The notes: generated from the letters alone by a model not told the origin. Numbered from the stretch's first letter, positions 6,845 through 15,050 are shown. The stretch: 30,570 nucleotides of DNA from Ktedonobacteraceae bacterium (GCA_014896635.1 JADBKA010000030.1:1-30570), one strand, 5' to 3'. Program-made: numbers and translations.

Positions 6845-7342
6845 ATGACAGAGACATCACAGCAGAAACAGCCTTTGCGCGTACTCTTTCTCTGTACACA
6901 CAACTCATCCCGCTCTCAGATGGCCGAGGGCTTGCTCCGCGCGCGCGGCGGACCCGCCTTCGAGGTCTTCAGTGCAGGCACAGAACCGCGCAGCCTGCAC
7001 CCACTGGCAATCAAAGCGATGCAGGAAATCGGCATCGACATCAGCCATCATCGCGCTAAAGGCATCGAAGAATTCGCCGACAAGCCACCAATGGACCTGG
7101 TAATCACCGTATGCTACGAGGCCGCCGAAACCTGCCCCTTCTTCCCCAACGCGCGCAAGCAGGTTCACTGGGGATTTCCCGATCCCAGTCGCGTGACAGG
7201 TACCGAGGAAGAGCGGCTTGCCGCTTTTCGCTACATCCGTGATCTGATCGCCGCGAAAATCAACCAGTTTCTCGCGCATTCTCCCGCGCTTTCAGTTGAG
7301 CGGTTGTACACCATCGCTAAAGCTGAGGAGCAACAGGGGTAG
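6845..7342 (+). CDS. arsC: Arsenate reductase, thioredoxin-coupled (ArsC)
   Basis: This 165-residue cytoplasmic enzyme reduces arsenate to arsenite with electrons from thioredoxin. A GAGGAG ribosome site precedes ATG 6845. The P-loop CTHNSSRS carries C17, and the redox relay uses C90 and C97 in VCYEAAETCP. The distance from the P-loop Cys to the second Cys (73 residues) equals that in the fusion at 5165. HWGFPDPSRVTGTEEER is a typical block of the family. There is no DNA-binding domain. It is the third gene of the ars operon, 102 nt after the channel gene, with a hairpin element in the gap. The last residues extend a little past the usual family end. Confidence 0.93.
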   Translation: MTETSQQKQPLRVLFLCTHNSSRSQMAEGLLRARGGPAFEVFSAGTEPRSLHPLAIKAMQEIGIDISHHRAKGIEEFADKPPMDLVITVCYEAAETCPFFPNARKQVHWGFPDPSRVTGTEEERLAAFRYIRDLIAAKINQFLAHSPALSVERLYTIAKAEEQQG

Positions 7343-7354
7343 CTACAGGGATAG

Positions 7355-8458
7355 CTACCAGGAAGAGATAGGCGCGGTCGGCACAATGACACGCAATTGC
7401 TCGTCAGCCGTTCGTACCCGAATGGGTGTCTGGCCGCGTATCTCTCCGTCCACCGTCACATCCTGTGGATCAGCCTCGGTAGCGATCACAACACCGCGCG
7501 CACGCAGGTGATGAATGCCGGGAATCACGCTCAAATCGGCACGGCCCGCAAGTGGCGCCGGCCCTTGCGACCCAGGAGAGATCGGTGCTGCTGGCTTCTG
7601 CGACTGCATAAAATTCGCCAGTCGCTCGCTCAGACTCTCAAGATCAACGTCCTCTACTATGATTACATCCAGCAAGCGATCAGTCAGACGTACGCCCGGC
7701 AGCGTAAAGTTAAATGTGCCACCAAAAACAGGAGTATTCACAACAGCAACGAGCAATATTCGATATTTGAGCGTTAACTGATCATTCCCAATGGTTGGAT
7801 CTGTTGAAGTTACAGGAGATGGTGAAGAGACACCTGCAAACTGTAATTCTGCATGTAGCACAGTATGATTACGCAGCACTTCGAGCGCCGTAAAGGGATA
7901 CGTCAGGCTGCCATAGCGTTCTCGCACCGCCGGATCGGTAGCTTTGCGCGCGAATTCGACATTGACGCCTACCGTTAAAGCATGAGCAAAAAAACTATAA
8001 TTTTCTGCCGTTACATGCCTGCTGCCAGGAATCCCCGGATGAATATTTGCCGGATGCGGCGCCTGCTCGGCAGGTTGAGCGACGCCAATGTCTATGACAC
8101 GCTCCTGCCCTGTAGCAACCACTTCCGCTGCCTGTTGCAGATCTTGCGGAATACCGAGCGAGCGGGCAATATCGTTCGCTGTACCAAGAGGAAGAATGGC
8201 GAGAGGAAGCCCGTACTCCGCAATATGTGTAACCACACCGCCTATAGTGCCATCGCCGCCGGCTGCGATAACAAGATCCACTCCTCGCGCTTTCCAGACC
8301 CGGCCCTGTGGCGGCTGCCCATCCAGGTCAGCAATCGAGATCATCTCAACCGGCTCTATTTGACGCAGGCGTAGATAGCTCAGTGCGTCTCTGAACCGGT
8401 CAGCTCGTCTAGCATACGGACTATGAATGATGATCGCTCTATTATACGTTCGGGCCAA
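7355..8458 (-). CDS. Diacylglycerol/sphingosine-kinase-like lipid kinase (DagK/YegS/BmrU family)
   Basis: This encodes 367 residues. The start is a TTG at 8458, supported by AAGGAA about 6 nt upstream; no ATG fits. The catalytic domain is N-terminal: the nucleotide-binding motif LVIAAGGDGTIGGVVTHIAE is at about residues 62-81, followed by LPLGTANDIARSLGIP, both hallmarks of DAGK-type kinases. The C-terminal beta-sandwich domain includes a family-like ending (ATEADPQDVTVDGEIRGQTP). The likely reaction is ATP-dependent phosphorylation of a lipid hydroxyl such as diacylglycerol, at the membrane surface. A low-complexity Ser/Thr/Pro insert (PSPVTSTDPTIG) lies in the middle. It converges on arsC with only 12 nt between stops and is divergent from the second cupin gene. 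Confidence 0.9.
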   Translation of the reverse strand: MARTYNRAIIIHSPYARRADRFRDALSYLRLRQIEPVEMISIADLDGQPPQGRVWKARGVDLVIAAGGDGTIGGVVTHIAEYGLPLAILPLGTANDIARSLGIPQDLQQAAEVVATGQERVIDIGVAQPAEQAPHPANIHPGIPGSRHVTAENYSFFAHALTVGVNVEFARKATDPAVRERYGSLTYPFTALEVLRNHTVLHAELQFAGVSSPSPVTSTDPTIGNDQLTLKYRILLVAVVNTPVFGGTFNFTLPGVRLTDRLLDVIIVEDVDLESLSERLANFMQSQKPAAPISPGSQGPAPLAGRADLSVIPGIHHLRARGVVIATEADPQDVTVDGEIRGQTPIRVRTADEQLRVIVPTAPISSW

Positions 8459-8506
8459 AGTCGCTTCCTTTTCTCCACTTCTCTACTCATCATACTGATC
8501 ACAACG

Positions 8507-8534
8507 GACGACATTTTTATCAAAAATGGTCGTC
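8507..8534. repeat. 12-bp inverted repeat with one bulge between divergent genes
   Basis: GACGACATTTTT (8507-8518) pairs with AAAAAT-G-GTCGTC (8522-8534) around ATC, with one extra G in the right arm. It lies 48 nt upstream of the lipid-kinase start and about 110 nt upstream of the cupin promoter. An operator for one or both genes is the simplest reading. Confidence 0.5.
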
Positions 8535-8642
8535 GCGTCTGGTATATTAGAAGGCTTGCCGTCGTCAATATGAGTAGAAAGGCAGGTGATCAGATTTAGA
8601 GTAAACAGCCTCCAGGCTACATGTACTGGGCCGCTTGCTTTA

Positions 8643-8651
8643 TGGTAAAAT
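8643..8651 (+). promoter_or_regulatory. Probable extended -10 promoter of the second cupin gene
   Basis: TGGTAAAAT is an extended -10 element; no clear -35 is seen. About 40 nt downstream the leader carries CGACCACCA (8686-8694), also found about 43 nt after the -10 of the first cupin gene (654-662). The rest of the 8459-8751 gap holds only this promoter and the inverted repeat at 8507. Confidence 0.4.
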
Positions 8652-8751
8652 TGCAAATAAGCCGTTTCACGACTGTATCCCGCACCGACCACCAACCTTG
8701 CAACTATTGTACAAGAAACAGGCAGCGATTGCCAGAAGAGAGGAAGCAGTT

Positions 8752-9132
8752 ATGAGCGCCATCCATCGCCGTACAGACGGTGAAAACGGGGAACTACGCT
8801 GGGAGGGCGTTCCCTTGCGCGCTTACGGGCCGGAGAACAGCGGCGCGGAGCGGGCTACGCGCCAGGTACTCATTGGACATGATGAAGGCTCGCCACATTT
8901 CCACATGCGCTATTTCGCAGTGCAGCCCGGCGGGCATACCTCACTTGATCAGCATGCACACGATCACGGAGTTTACATTCTGCATGGCCGCGCGCGCCTG
9001 CATCTCAACCACGAAGAGCACGAATTGAATCCCGGCGACGTCGTTTATATCTCAGGTAATGACATTCACCAGTTCTTTACACTCGGAGAAGAGCCTTTCG
9101 GGTTTCTCTGCATTGTTCCAGCAAAGAGATGA
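8752..9132 (+). CDS. Small cupin protein
   Basis: This encodes 126 residues from ATG 8752, with AGAGGA upstream; an in-frame TTG at 8635 precedes the promoter and is not used. The metal-site residues are visible: QHAHDHGVYILHGRARLHL has the His-x-His pattern with a third His in place of the usual Glu (Q-H-A-H-D-H-G). Motif 2 is PGDVVYISGNDIHQF with its His. This three-His-rich pattern is common among small stress-related or storage-type cupins of unknown substrate. It is followed closely by the alcohol dehydrogenase gene and probably shares its transcript, so it may act in the same pathway. It is unlike the 161-residue cupin at 724 in sequence. Confidence 0.88.
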   Translation: MSAIHRRTDGENGELRWEGVPLRAYGPENSGAERATRQVLIGHDEGSPHFHMRYFAVQPGGHTSLDQHAHDHGVYILHGRARLHLNHEEHELNPGDVVYISGNDIHQFFTLGEEPFGFLCIVPAKR

Positions 9133-9202
9133 AAGCGCAATGGAAAACGTGATGAAAAACGTAAGGCTGATCAAAAATCATCAGAAGCAAGAGAATAGAT
9201 AT

Positions 9203-10228
9203 ATGCGAGCAGTAGAATATCATAGCAATAATGATATCCGCATCGTTGACCTGCCTATACCGGAGATCGGGCAGGGTGAGTTGCTGGTAGAGATGCGAGC
9301 CTGTGGGATCTGTGCCAGTGACGTGATGGAATGGTATATGCGGCCACGTGCGCCGCTCCATCCCGGTCATGAGCCTGTGGGAGTCATTGCCGATATCGGC
9401 GAAGAGGTCAAACAATTCAGTGTGGGCCAGCGCGTTTTTGTTCATCATCATGTCCCCTGCATGCTCTGCCACTTTTGTCGTCGTGGCTCTTTTTCCCAGT
9501 GTCCCCAGTTTCGTGGGTCGCGCCTTGTTCCCGGCGGTCTGGCTGAATATATTCGTGTTCCGGCAGAGAATGCCAGCATCGACGTGCTTTCACTACCAGA
9601 TGATCTTTCTTTTGAAGATGCAACGCTTATTGAACCTCTTGCCTGTTGCATTCGTGGCATCAATCGCGCGAACATTCAGCCCGGTGATAACGTGCTCATT
9701 CTGGGAGCAGGCAGCAATGGCCAGATGCTGGTGCAGCTCGCCCGGCAGCGCGGGGCAACGTGCGTGATGGTTTCTGATCCTATTACTTATCGCCGCCAGG
9801 CAGCACTCGATTCTGGCGCCGATGCCGTATTCGATCCTCAGGAGTCGTCGCTCAGCGAACAGATCAAGGTGTTCAACGGAGGACGTGCTCCCGACGTTGT
9901 TATCGTCACTCCTTCTAAGCCCGAAGCCATGTTGCACGGTATTGAACTGGTCAGCCCCGGCGGCACTGTCCTTTTCTTCGCGCCCTCACCCCCCACCGAG
10001 ACCATTCCGATCACTCCCAACTCTCTCTTCTTCCGCGAAATCACTCTGCGCACCAGCTACTCTGCCGGACCATATGAAACGCGCCTGGCCCTGGACCTGC
10101 TGCGCCGCCGCTTGATTCGCACCGAAACTCTCATTACCCATCGCTTCACGCTGGAAGATGCAGCCAGCGCCTTCCGCCTGATAGCTACCCCCGGTGACTC
10201 CCTCAAAGCCGTCATCACTAACTCTTAA
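9203..10228 (+). CDS. Zinc-dependent medium-chain alcohol/polyol dehydrogenase
   Basis: This encodes 341 residues from ATG 9203, which gives the usual family start MRAVEYHSNNDIRIVDLP. An in-frame ATG at 9140 would add 21 residues and cannot be excluded. The catalytic zinc site is C37 (CGICASD) with H56-E57 (GHEPVG). The structural zinc site is C86, C89, C92 and C100 (CMLCHFC...C). The Rossmann dinucleotide motif GAGSNG is at about 168-173. The MDR fold fits sorbitol, threonine or similar secondary-alcohol dehydrogenases that use NAD(P). The actual substrate is not readable. It lies 70 nt after the cupin gene on the same strand, so the two are probably co-transcribed. Confidence 0.9.
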   Translation: MRAVEYHSNNDIRIVDLPIPEIGQGELLVEMRACGICASDVMEWYMRPRAPLHPGHEPVGVIADIGEEVKQFSVGQRVFVHHHVPCMLCHFCRRGSFSQCPQFRGSRLVPGGLAEYIRVPAENASIDVLSLPDDLSFEDATLIEPLACCIRGINRANIQPGDNVLILGAGSNGQMLVQLARQRGATCVMVSDPITYRRQAALDSGADAVFDPQESSLSEQIKVFNGGRAPDVVIVTPSKPEAMLHGIELVSPGGTVLFFAPSPPTETIPITPNSLFFREITLRTSYSAGPYETRLALDLLRRRLIRTETLITHRFTLEDAASAFRLIATPGDSLKAVITNS

Positions 10229-10543
10229 AATTCCTTACCCTCAGAGCCTCTTTTGTCGTGTTCTTGATGAGAACATGAGGCGAACAACCAGCGTCATTCG
10301 TGCTAGCCTGGAGAGGAGTGAGAGTCTCTCACCCTCTTCTCCTATGCTTTAGCTTGTATTTCCGGCCCGCAAGGCCATAGAATTACGGTAGATCTGGCGA
10401 AGAGTGCACATAAAACTCATACATTCTTCTCTCCCCCCCGGCCAGGCTCTTTGACAGGCGGGCCGGCGGAATGTGCTGCTTCAGTTCGACTATTAGCATC
10501 CAGTTGCATTGAGCAAATGTAACCCTGTAGTAGAGGAGAAATA
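10229..10543. other. Intergenic stretch before transketolase
   Basis: No gene is seen. It contains the hairpin at 10310-10342, a TTGACA at 10451-10456 without a good -10 at the right distance, and a GC-rich pair CCGGCC (10438-10443)/GGCCGG (10461-10466). The ribosome site of the transketolase gene (GAGGAG) is at its end. Confidence 0.5.
10310..10342 (+). terminator. Hairpin after the alcohol dehydrogenase gene
   Basis: GTGAGAG (10318-10324) and CTCTCAC (10326-10332) form a near-perfect stem. The flanks GGAGAGG (10310-10316) and CCTCTTCTCC (10333-10342) extend it with small bulges. Only a weak T-rich tail follows (TATGCTTTAGCTTGT), so it may be a terminator of the cupin-dehydrogenase transcript. 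Confidence 0.38.
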
Positions 10544-12424
10544 ATGACAACAACGCAAACCGAATCACAGATTCAACAGTGGACTAACCTGGCACAGCAA
10601 CTGCGCATTGACAGTATTCGCAGTACCACGACGGCCGGGTCTGGCCACCCGACGTCCTCGCTATCGGCGGCGGACCTGATGGCCGTCTTGCTGACGAGCC
10701 ACTTGCGCTATGACTTTGCCAATCCGAAAGATCCGCACAATGATCATCTGATTTTCTCAAAGGGCCATGCTTCACCTCTGCTCTACTCGCTCTTCAAGGC
10801 AGCCGGCGCCATCAGCGATGAAGAGTTGCTCACCATGCGCAAGTTTGGCAGTCGCCTCGAAGGGCATCCTGCACCGGTGTTGCCCTGGGTCGAAGTCGCC
10901 ACCGGTTCGCTCGGCCAGGGCTTGCCCATCGGTGTAGGCATCGCCTTGTGCGGCAAATACCTTGACAGATTGCCCTATCGCGTCTGGGTACTGCTGGGCG
11001 ATAGTGAGACGGCTGAGGGATCAATCTGGGAAGCATTCGACAAAGGCTGGTTCTACAAGCTGGATAACCTGACTGCTATTCTCGATTGCAACCGCCTGGG
11101 CCAGCGCGGTGAGACAGAACTCGGCTGGGATACCGAGGCATACGCCATGCGCGCCAGGGCTTTCGGCTGGCATCCCATCATTATTGACGGACACAACTAC
11201 GAGGAGATCAACAGCGCCTACAGCGAGGCCGAACAACACAAAGGTTCGCCTACCCTGATCATCGCCCGAACCGTCAAAGGGAAAGGTGTCTCCTTCCTGG
11301 AAGATATCAATGGCTGGCATGGCAAGGCGCTCAGCAAAGATCAGGAAGCAAAAGCTATACAGGAACTGCGCCCGCGCGCGCGCAGCCAGGTCTACCCGGT
11401 ACAGAAGCCTGAGAGCAACGCGCCGCTACCAGCCGTTGAGGAAAAACCGCTCACCCTGCCGACTTACAAAATCGGCGATTCCGTCGCCACACGCAAAGGC
11501 TACGGCGACGCGCTGAAAGCCCTCGGCACCGCCAATCCAAAGGTTGTCGGCCTGGACGGTGAGGTTAGCAACTCCACTTATGCTGAAGAGTTCGCTAAGG
11601 CTTTTCCTGAGCGGTACTTTGAGCAATACATCTCTGAGCAACAGATGGTTGCCGCCGCTGTCGGTCTAAGCGTGCGTGGCAAAATTCCGTTCGCTTCGAC
11701 GTTCGCCGCGTTCCTGACACGCGCCTTCGATTTCATTCGCATGGCGGCAGTTTCGCGGGCGAATATTCGTCTCTGTGGCTCACATGCCGGCGTCTCAATC
11801 GGCGAGGACGGCCCGTCCCAGATGGGACTGGAAGATCTTGCGATGATGCGCGCCGTCTTCGGCAGTACGGTGCTCTATCCTTGCGATGCCAACCAGACGG
11901 CGCAACTGGTGGCGCTCATGGCTCAGCATGACGGCATCGTCTACCTGCGCACCACGCGCGAAAAAACGCCGGTCATCTACGGTCCCGATGAAACCTTTAC
12001 CATCGGTGGCAGCAAAGTCGTGCGCCACTCCCCGAACGACCAGGCAACCGTTGTGGCTGCCGGTGTGACGCTGCATGAGGCGCTCAAAGCTTACGATCAA
12101 TTGCACAACGAGGGCATCAGTATCCGCGTCATCGACGCTTACTCGGTCAAACCGATTGACCAGGAAACGTTATTCCAGGCCGCGCTGGATACTGGCAACC
12201 GCATTGTGACGGTCGAGGACCACTGGCCCGAAGGAGGTCTCGGCGAGGCAGTGATGGAAGCTTTCTCACAGCGCGACGGTCGCATGCCGCAGATTGTGAA
12301 GCTGGCTGTGCAGGACATGCCTGGCTCTGGCACACCCGCCGAACTGCTCGAAGCCGCCGGAATCAGCGCGCATCACATTGTGCAGGCAGTGAAAATGATC
12401 GTCAACCTCGAACGGCTCGCCTGA
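10544..12424 (+). CDS. tkt: Transketolase
   Basis: This is a 626-residue cytoplasmic enzyme of the pentose phosphate pathway that moves two-carbon units between sugar phosphates using thiamine diphosphate. GAGGAG precedes ATG 10544. The N-terminal ThDP domain has AGSGHP (H35), GHAS (74-77) and the ThDP/metal motif GDSE (152-155) with N183; most transketolases read GDGE there. The middle pyrimidine-binding domain spans about 315-480 (ISEQQMVAAAVGLS with the catalytic Glu), and the C-terminal domain is about 495-615. The length is nearer the short animal-type transketolases (about 620) than E. coli TktA (about 660). It is a single chain, not split. It appears monocistronic, with hairpins in the next intergenic region. 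Confidence 0.95.
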   Translation: MTTTQTESQIQQWTNLAQQLRIDSIRSTTTAGSGHPTSSLSAADLMAVLLTSHLRYDFANPKDPHNDHLIFSKGHASPLLYSLFKAAGAISDEELLTMRKFGSRLEGHPAPVLPWVEVATGSLGQGLPIGVGIALCGKYLDRLPYRVWVLLGDSETAEGSIWEAFDKGWFYKLDNLTAILDCNRLGQRGETELGWDTEAYAMRARAFGWHPIIIDGHNYEEINSAYSEAEQHKGSPTLIIARTVKGKGVSFLEDINGWHGKALSKDQEAKAIQELRPRARSQVYPVQKPESNAPLPAVEEKPLTLPTYKIGDSVATRKGYGDALKALGTANPKVVGLDGEVSNSTYAEEFAKAFPERYFEQYISEQQMVAAAVGLSVRGKIPFASTFAAFLTRAFDFIRMAAVSRANIRLCGSHAGVSIGEDGPSQMGLEDLAMMRAVFGSTVLYPCDANQTAQLVALMAQHDGIVYLRTTREKTPVIYGPDETFTIGGSKVVRHSPNDQATVVAAGVTLHEALKAYDQLHNEGISIRVIDAYSVKPIDQETLFQAALDTGNRIVTVEDHWPEGGLGEAVMEAFSQRDGRMPQIVKLAVQDMPGSGTPAELLEAAGISAHHIVQAVKMIVNLERLA

Positions 12425-12589
12425 ATCCAGAATCCAGGCACATCAACCTTCCCGCTGAGAGCTGGTAGCACACAATGCGCCGGCTCTAGCGGGGATCTCT
12501 TGCTTACTTCTCGTCATCCATGCTAGACTACATGTGGTACGAGGAGGAGCTTCTATCAAATCCAGTTGGTAGTGAACAAACATGAGAGT

Positions 12590-12618
12590 CCAGGGGACAT
12601 GCAAGGCCCCCTGGCGGG
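12590..12618. repeat. GC-rich hairpin element, copy 2
   Basis: CCAGGGG (12590-12596) pairs with CCCCTGG (12608-12614) around an 11-nt loop and is followed by CGGG. The core and the following bases match the element at 6751-6772, so the two are probably copies of one dispersed intergenic repeat. Confidence 0.45.
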
Positions 12619-12636
12619 TCGTCGGGTCCCATATTG

Positions 12637-12662
12637 CGGGGGACGCCCCGATTTTCTTTTTT
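12637..12662 (+). terminator. Rho-independent terminator
   Basis: CGGGG (12637-12641) and CCCCG (12646-12650) form a GC stem with loop GACG, followed by ATTTTCTTTTTT. It would end transcription coming from the transketolase side or from the promoter-like site at 12500. Confidence 0.6.
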
Positions 12663-12813
12663 AATGGATTTGATATTATGCCTTGTCTCGTATGCGAACA
12701 GAAAAAACGCAACCAGGAACAACTACTATACAAAGAAGCGGCACGAGTGGGAGTGCAGGTTGACGTGCGCTCATACGTCGCTGCATAGCGGGAAAAACAG
12801 TAAAGGTTGATGC

Positions 12814-13638
12814 GTGAAAGAATTTAGCGAATTTCAGGAATCGCCCGAAGTTCAAGAATCTTTAGAATGGCGTTCTGTCCTCGATGCAGTGCTCAATGTC
12901 AATATTCGCGCCGTCCTGCCGAATCTCGATCAGTCAGGCGTAGTCGCCTATACCGACGGTGCCTGCATTAAAAATCCGGGGGGTCCCGCCGGCTGGTCTG
13001 CGCTGCTCTGGTCCGCTGCCGACTCTGCCGATGGGAAAGTACGCGAAGGCGCACCCTGTCTCGAATGCTATGGACATATTCCCGCCGCGCCAACGACTAC
13101 CAATAACCGCGCCGAGATTGCTGCCATTCTAGCCGTGCTCTCCCTCGCCCCACCAGCACTGCCACTCACGATTTACAGTGATAGCGAATATACTATCAAG
13201 GTAGCAAGGGGTGAGTACCAGATGAAAGCCAACGCGGACCTCTGGGCGATCTATCGCAAGCTGCTCGGCTACCGTAAGCAGCAGCCAGATTTCCAGTGGG
13301 TACGCGGACACGCCGGACACGAACACAATGATCGCGCCGATGAGCTGGCGGGCCTTGGTGCATGGCAGGGTAATCGCGCAGCCTACGAGCGCTGGCAGGC
13401 TTCACAGTCACCCGAAGCCCGTACCGGCCTTCCCCCGGCACAACTGGCGGCGATCCGCAGGCAGGTTACAAGCCTCAAAACGCTCTTTGATTCGCTCGAT
13501 CCCACCAGCTCGCGTGTGAGCGCCCAGGAGCGCAAATTCATCGACGATATGGCGAAACGCTTCCAGAAAAACAATTTCACCCCGACTGATAAGCAGCGCG
13601 GTTGGATCAAGGGCCTGGCTCAGAAATACAAAGTCTGA
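12814..13638 (+). CDS. rnhA: Ribonuclease HI with an extra C-terminal domain
   Basis: This encodes 274 residues from GTG 12814 with AAAGG about 7 nt upstream. It cuts RNA in RNA-DNA hybrids. The RNase H core is at about 42-185, with the acidic catalytic set D48 (YTDGACIKNPG), E101 (NNRAE), D123 (YSDSE) and D176 (RADELA), plus the flexible-loop H166 (RGHAGH). The core alone would be about 150 residues. Residues 1-40 are an unassigned N-terminal extension rich in Glu. The last 75 residues form a separate helical piece ending in ERKFIDDMAKRFQKN...TDKQRGWIKGL. The last part looks like the short 'LTxKQxxxLxxI' helical module seen at the ends of various phage and DNA-metabolism proteins. That module match is from memory and moderate. 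Confidence 0.92.
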   Translation: MKEFSEFQESPEVQESLEWRSVLDAVLNVNIRAVLPNLDQSGVVAYTDGACIKNPGGPAGWSALLWSAADSADGKVREGAPCLECYGHIPAAPTTTNNRAEIAAILAVLSLAPPALPLTIYSDSEYTIKVARGEYQMKANADLWAIYRKLLGYRKQQPDFQWVRGHAGHEHNDRADELAGLGAWQGNRAAYERWQASQSPEARTGLPPAQLAAIRRQVTSLKTLFDSLDPTSSRVSAQERKFIDDMAKRFQKNNFTPTDKQRGWIKGLAQKYKV

Positions 13639-13671
13639 GCCAGGACCAGGCTACCCCCATTACTGCCTGCT

Positions 13672-14265
13672 CTACTTGCCCGGCCAGTAGTCGTACTGGA
13701 TATAGCGCGCCGTCTCTGCTGCCTGTTCGTTACCAAGCAGCCGCGCAACCACATAGAGCGACATGTCGATACCGGCAGAAACACCGGCGGAAAGGATGAT
13801 TTTACCGTTATCAACGTAGCGTTCCGTTGGACACAGTGTCGTGTTGGGTGCGACCGCTCGCAATTCTTCCATCGCCGCGTAATGCGTTGTCGCTGAAAGC
13901 CCGTCGAGCAGCCCGGCCTTCGCCAGTAGCAGCGCGCCCGTACAGACCGAGAGCAGCAACTCTATCCGTCCAGCCTGCTTCCTGATCCAGTCCGTGAGCA
14001 CGCTGTTATGCATCTGTGTGCGTGTGCCACGTCCCCCCGGCACCAGCAGGATAGCCGGCTGAGGGCAATCCTCTATGGTGAACGCCGGATTGATGCTCAG
14101 TCCATTACGCGCCGTCACCGGTCCGGCTTTCTCCGCCACCGTATAGACAGAAAACGGGCGCTCACCACCGCTGCGCAATCCCGTCACGCCAAAAACCTCA
14201 AATGGCCCACAGAAGTCGAGTACCTCGACCTCGTCAAAGATCAAAATTGCGACGTTCCTGGTCAT
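13672..14265 (-). CDS. DJ-1/PfpI-family protein (GATase1-like)
   Basis: This is a 197-residue cytoplasmic protein of the DJ-1/PfpI superfamily, a single GATase1-like domain. It begins NVAILIFDEVEVLDFCGPFE, and the nucleophile elbow is SVCTGALLLAKAGLLDG with the reactive Cys, followed by TTHYAAMEEL. This pattern is closest to the isonitrile-hydratase/GlxA-N type. Members include isonitrile hydratases, and N-terminal halves of AraC-type regulators; no HTH follows here, so it is a free-standing enzyme-like form. The start ATG 14265 has AGGAG 12 nt upstream, slightly far. It lies 23 nt after the metallophosphoesterase gene on the same strand and is likely co-transcribed. The substrate is unknown. 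Confidence 0.88.
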   Translation of the reverse strand: MTRNVAILIFDEVEVLDFCGPFEVFGVTGLRSGGERPFSVYTVAEKAGPVTARNGLSINPAFTIEDCPQPAILLVPGGRGTRTQMHNSVLTDWIRKQAGRIELLLSVCTGALLLAKAGLLDGLSATTHYAAMEELRAVAPNTTLCPTERYVDNGKIILSAGVSAGIDMSLYVVARLLGNEQAAETARYIQYDYWPGK

Positions 14266-14288
14266 GCAATATTTCCGCTCCTGCTGGA

Positions 14289-15050
14289 TTACTGATTCCG
14301 TGCTACCATACGCTCGAATAACGCGGTTGCCTCGGCTGCTGAAGGTGGGTGCAGGATATTGTTGTCGGCAAAGTCTTGCGCCTGCGGATACTGGCTGGCC
14401 CGAATCAGGTTGGCAGCCATCTCGAAATCGTAGGATGTTCGCTGCAATACAATCTGTGGACCCGGACCAGGCAAGGCCCAGTACGCGCCCGGCTCACCAT
14501 AGGGCATGCCAACGCTGCCCGCATTCACTACGCGCACACTGCCAACCTGGCGATCAAACTGCATATGAGTATGTCCACAGACAACGACATCCTGTCTGAC
14601 ATCTGCAAAGATTTCCTGCAAACGTTCAGCCGGACTGGCAACCGTGAATAGCTCCTCATCACTGCGGGGCGTCGCGTGACAGAATAATACTGCACCCAGA
14701 CCCTCTATACTGAAAGCTACCTGGTTCTCAAAAGCGGCAAGAAAATCTCTGTGCTGACGCTCCAGTTGTTGAGCAGTCCACAGCGTCGTCTGGCGCACGT
14801 TTTCGGGCAAACGAGGAGAGAGCGGCTTGCCATCAAAACAATCGACGACTACCCGGTCAGTATTGCCACGCACAAAACGCGCCTTTGTCTCAAGCGTCAT
14901 CAAGCGTTCGACTGTTTCTCGCGGCATGGGACCGAGCGCAACATCTCCACCGACAAGGATCACATCGGGCGTGGCCCGGTCGATCTCTTCCAGCACAGCT
15001 TCCAGGGCTGGAAGATTCCCATGAATATCGTAGATCGCAGCAATTTTCAT
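14289..15050 (-). CDS. Calcineurin-like metallophosphoesterase (YfcE/MJ0936 type)
   Basis: This encodes 253 residues starting at ATG 15050, which has AAGGAG 6 nt upstream; a longer frame to 15107 lacks a ribosome site. All metal-site blocks of the family are present in order: D8-x-H10 (YDIHGN), D36 (GGDVALG), N63-x-D65 (GNTD), CHATP and GHTHMQF. These coordinate two metal ions (often Mn or Fe) in phosphodiesterases and phosphatases. It resembles the small YfcE-like cytoplasmic phosphodiesterases rather than large 5'-nucleotidases. The true substrate is open. It is divergent from the DUF169 gene and leads a two-gene unit with the DJ-1/PfpI gene. Confidence 0.92.
   Translation of the reverse strand: MKIAAIYDIHGNLPALEAVLEEIDRATPDVILVGGDVALGPMPRETVERLMTLETKARFVRGNTDRVVVDCFDGKPLSPRLPENVRQTTLWTAQQLERQHRDFLAAFENQVAFSIEGLGAVLFCHATPRSDEELFTVASPAERLQEIFADVRQDVVVCGHTHMQFDRQVGSVRVVNAGSVGMPYGEPGAYWALPGPGPQIVLQRTSYDFEMAANLIRASQYPQAQDFADNNILHPPSAAEATALFERMVARNQ

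Larger units (their letters stand above)
12425..12813. other. Intergenic stretch between transketolase and RNase H genes
   Basis: It holds a possible promoter (TTGCTT at 12500-12505, 18 nt, TAGACT at 12524-12529), a GC-rich hairpin repeat at 12590-12618 and a terminator-like hairpin at 12637-12662. A 36-codon frame from ATG 12678 to 12788 (MPCLVCEQKKRNQ...) has a CxxC motif but no ribosome site. I treat that frame as unproven. Confidence 0.5.

Noticed and set aside
10451..10456. TTGACA as a transketolase -35
   Set aside because: No acceptable -10 lies 15-19 nt downstream.
10544..12424. GDSE in place of GDGE as a sign of an inactive transketolase
   Set aside because: The acidic residue, N183 and all other active-site motifs are present, so activity is likely; Gly-to-Ser here seems tolerated.
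12582..12788. Possible 68-residue protein, or 36 residues from 12678 with a CxxC
   Set aside because: The longer form starts within a hairpin repeat and reads through a terminator; the shorter one has no ribosome site. Kept only as a note in the gap.
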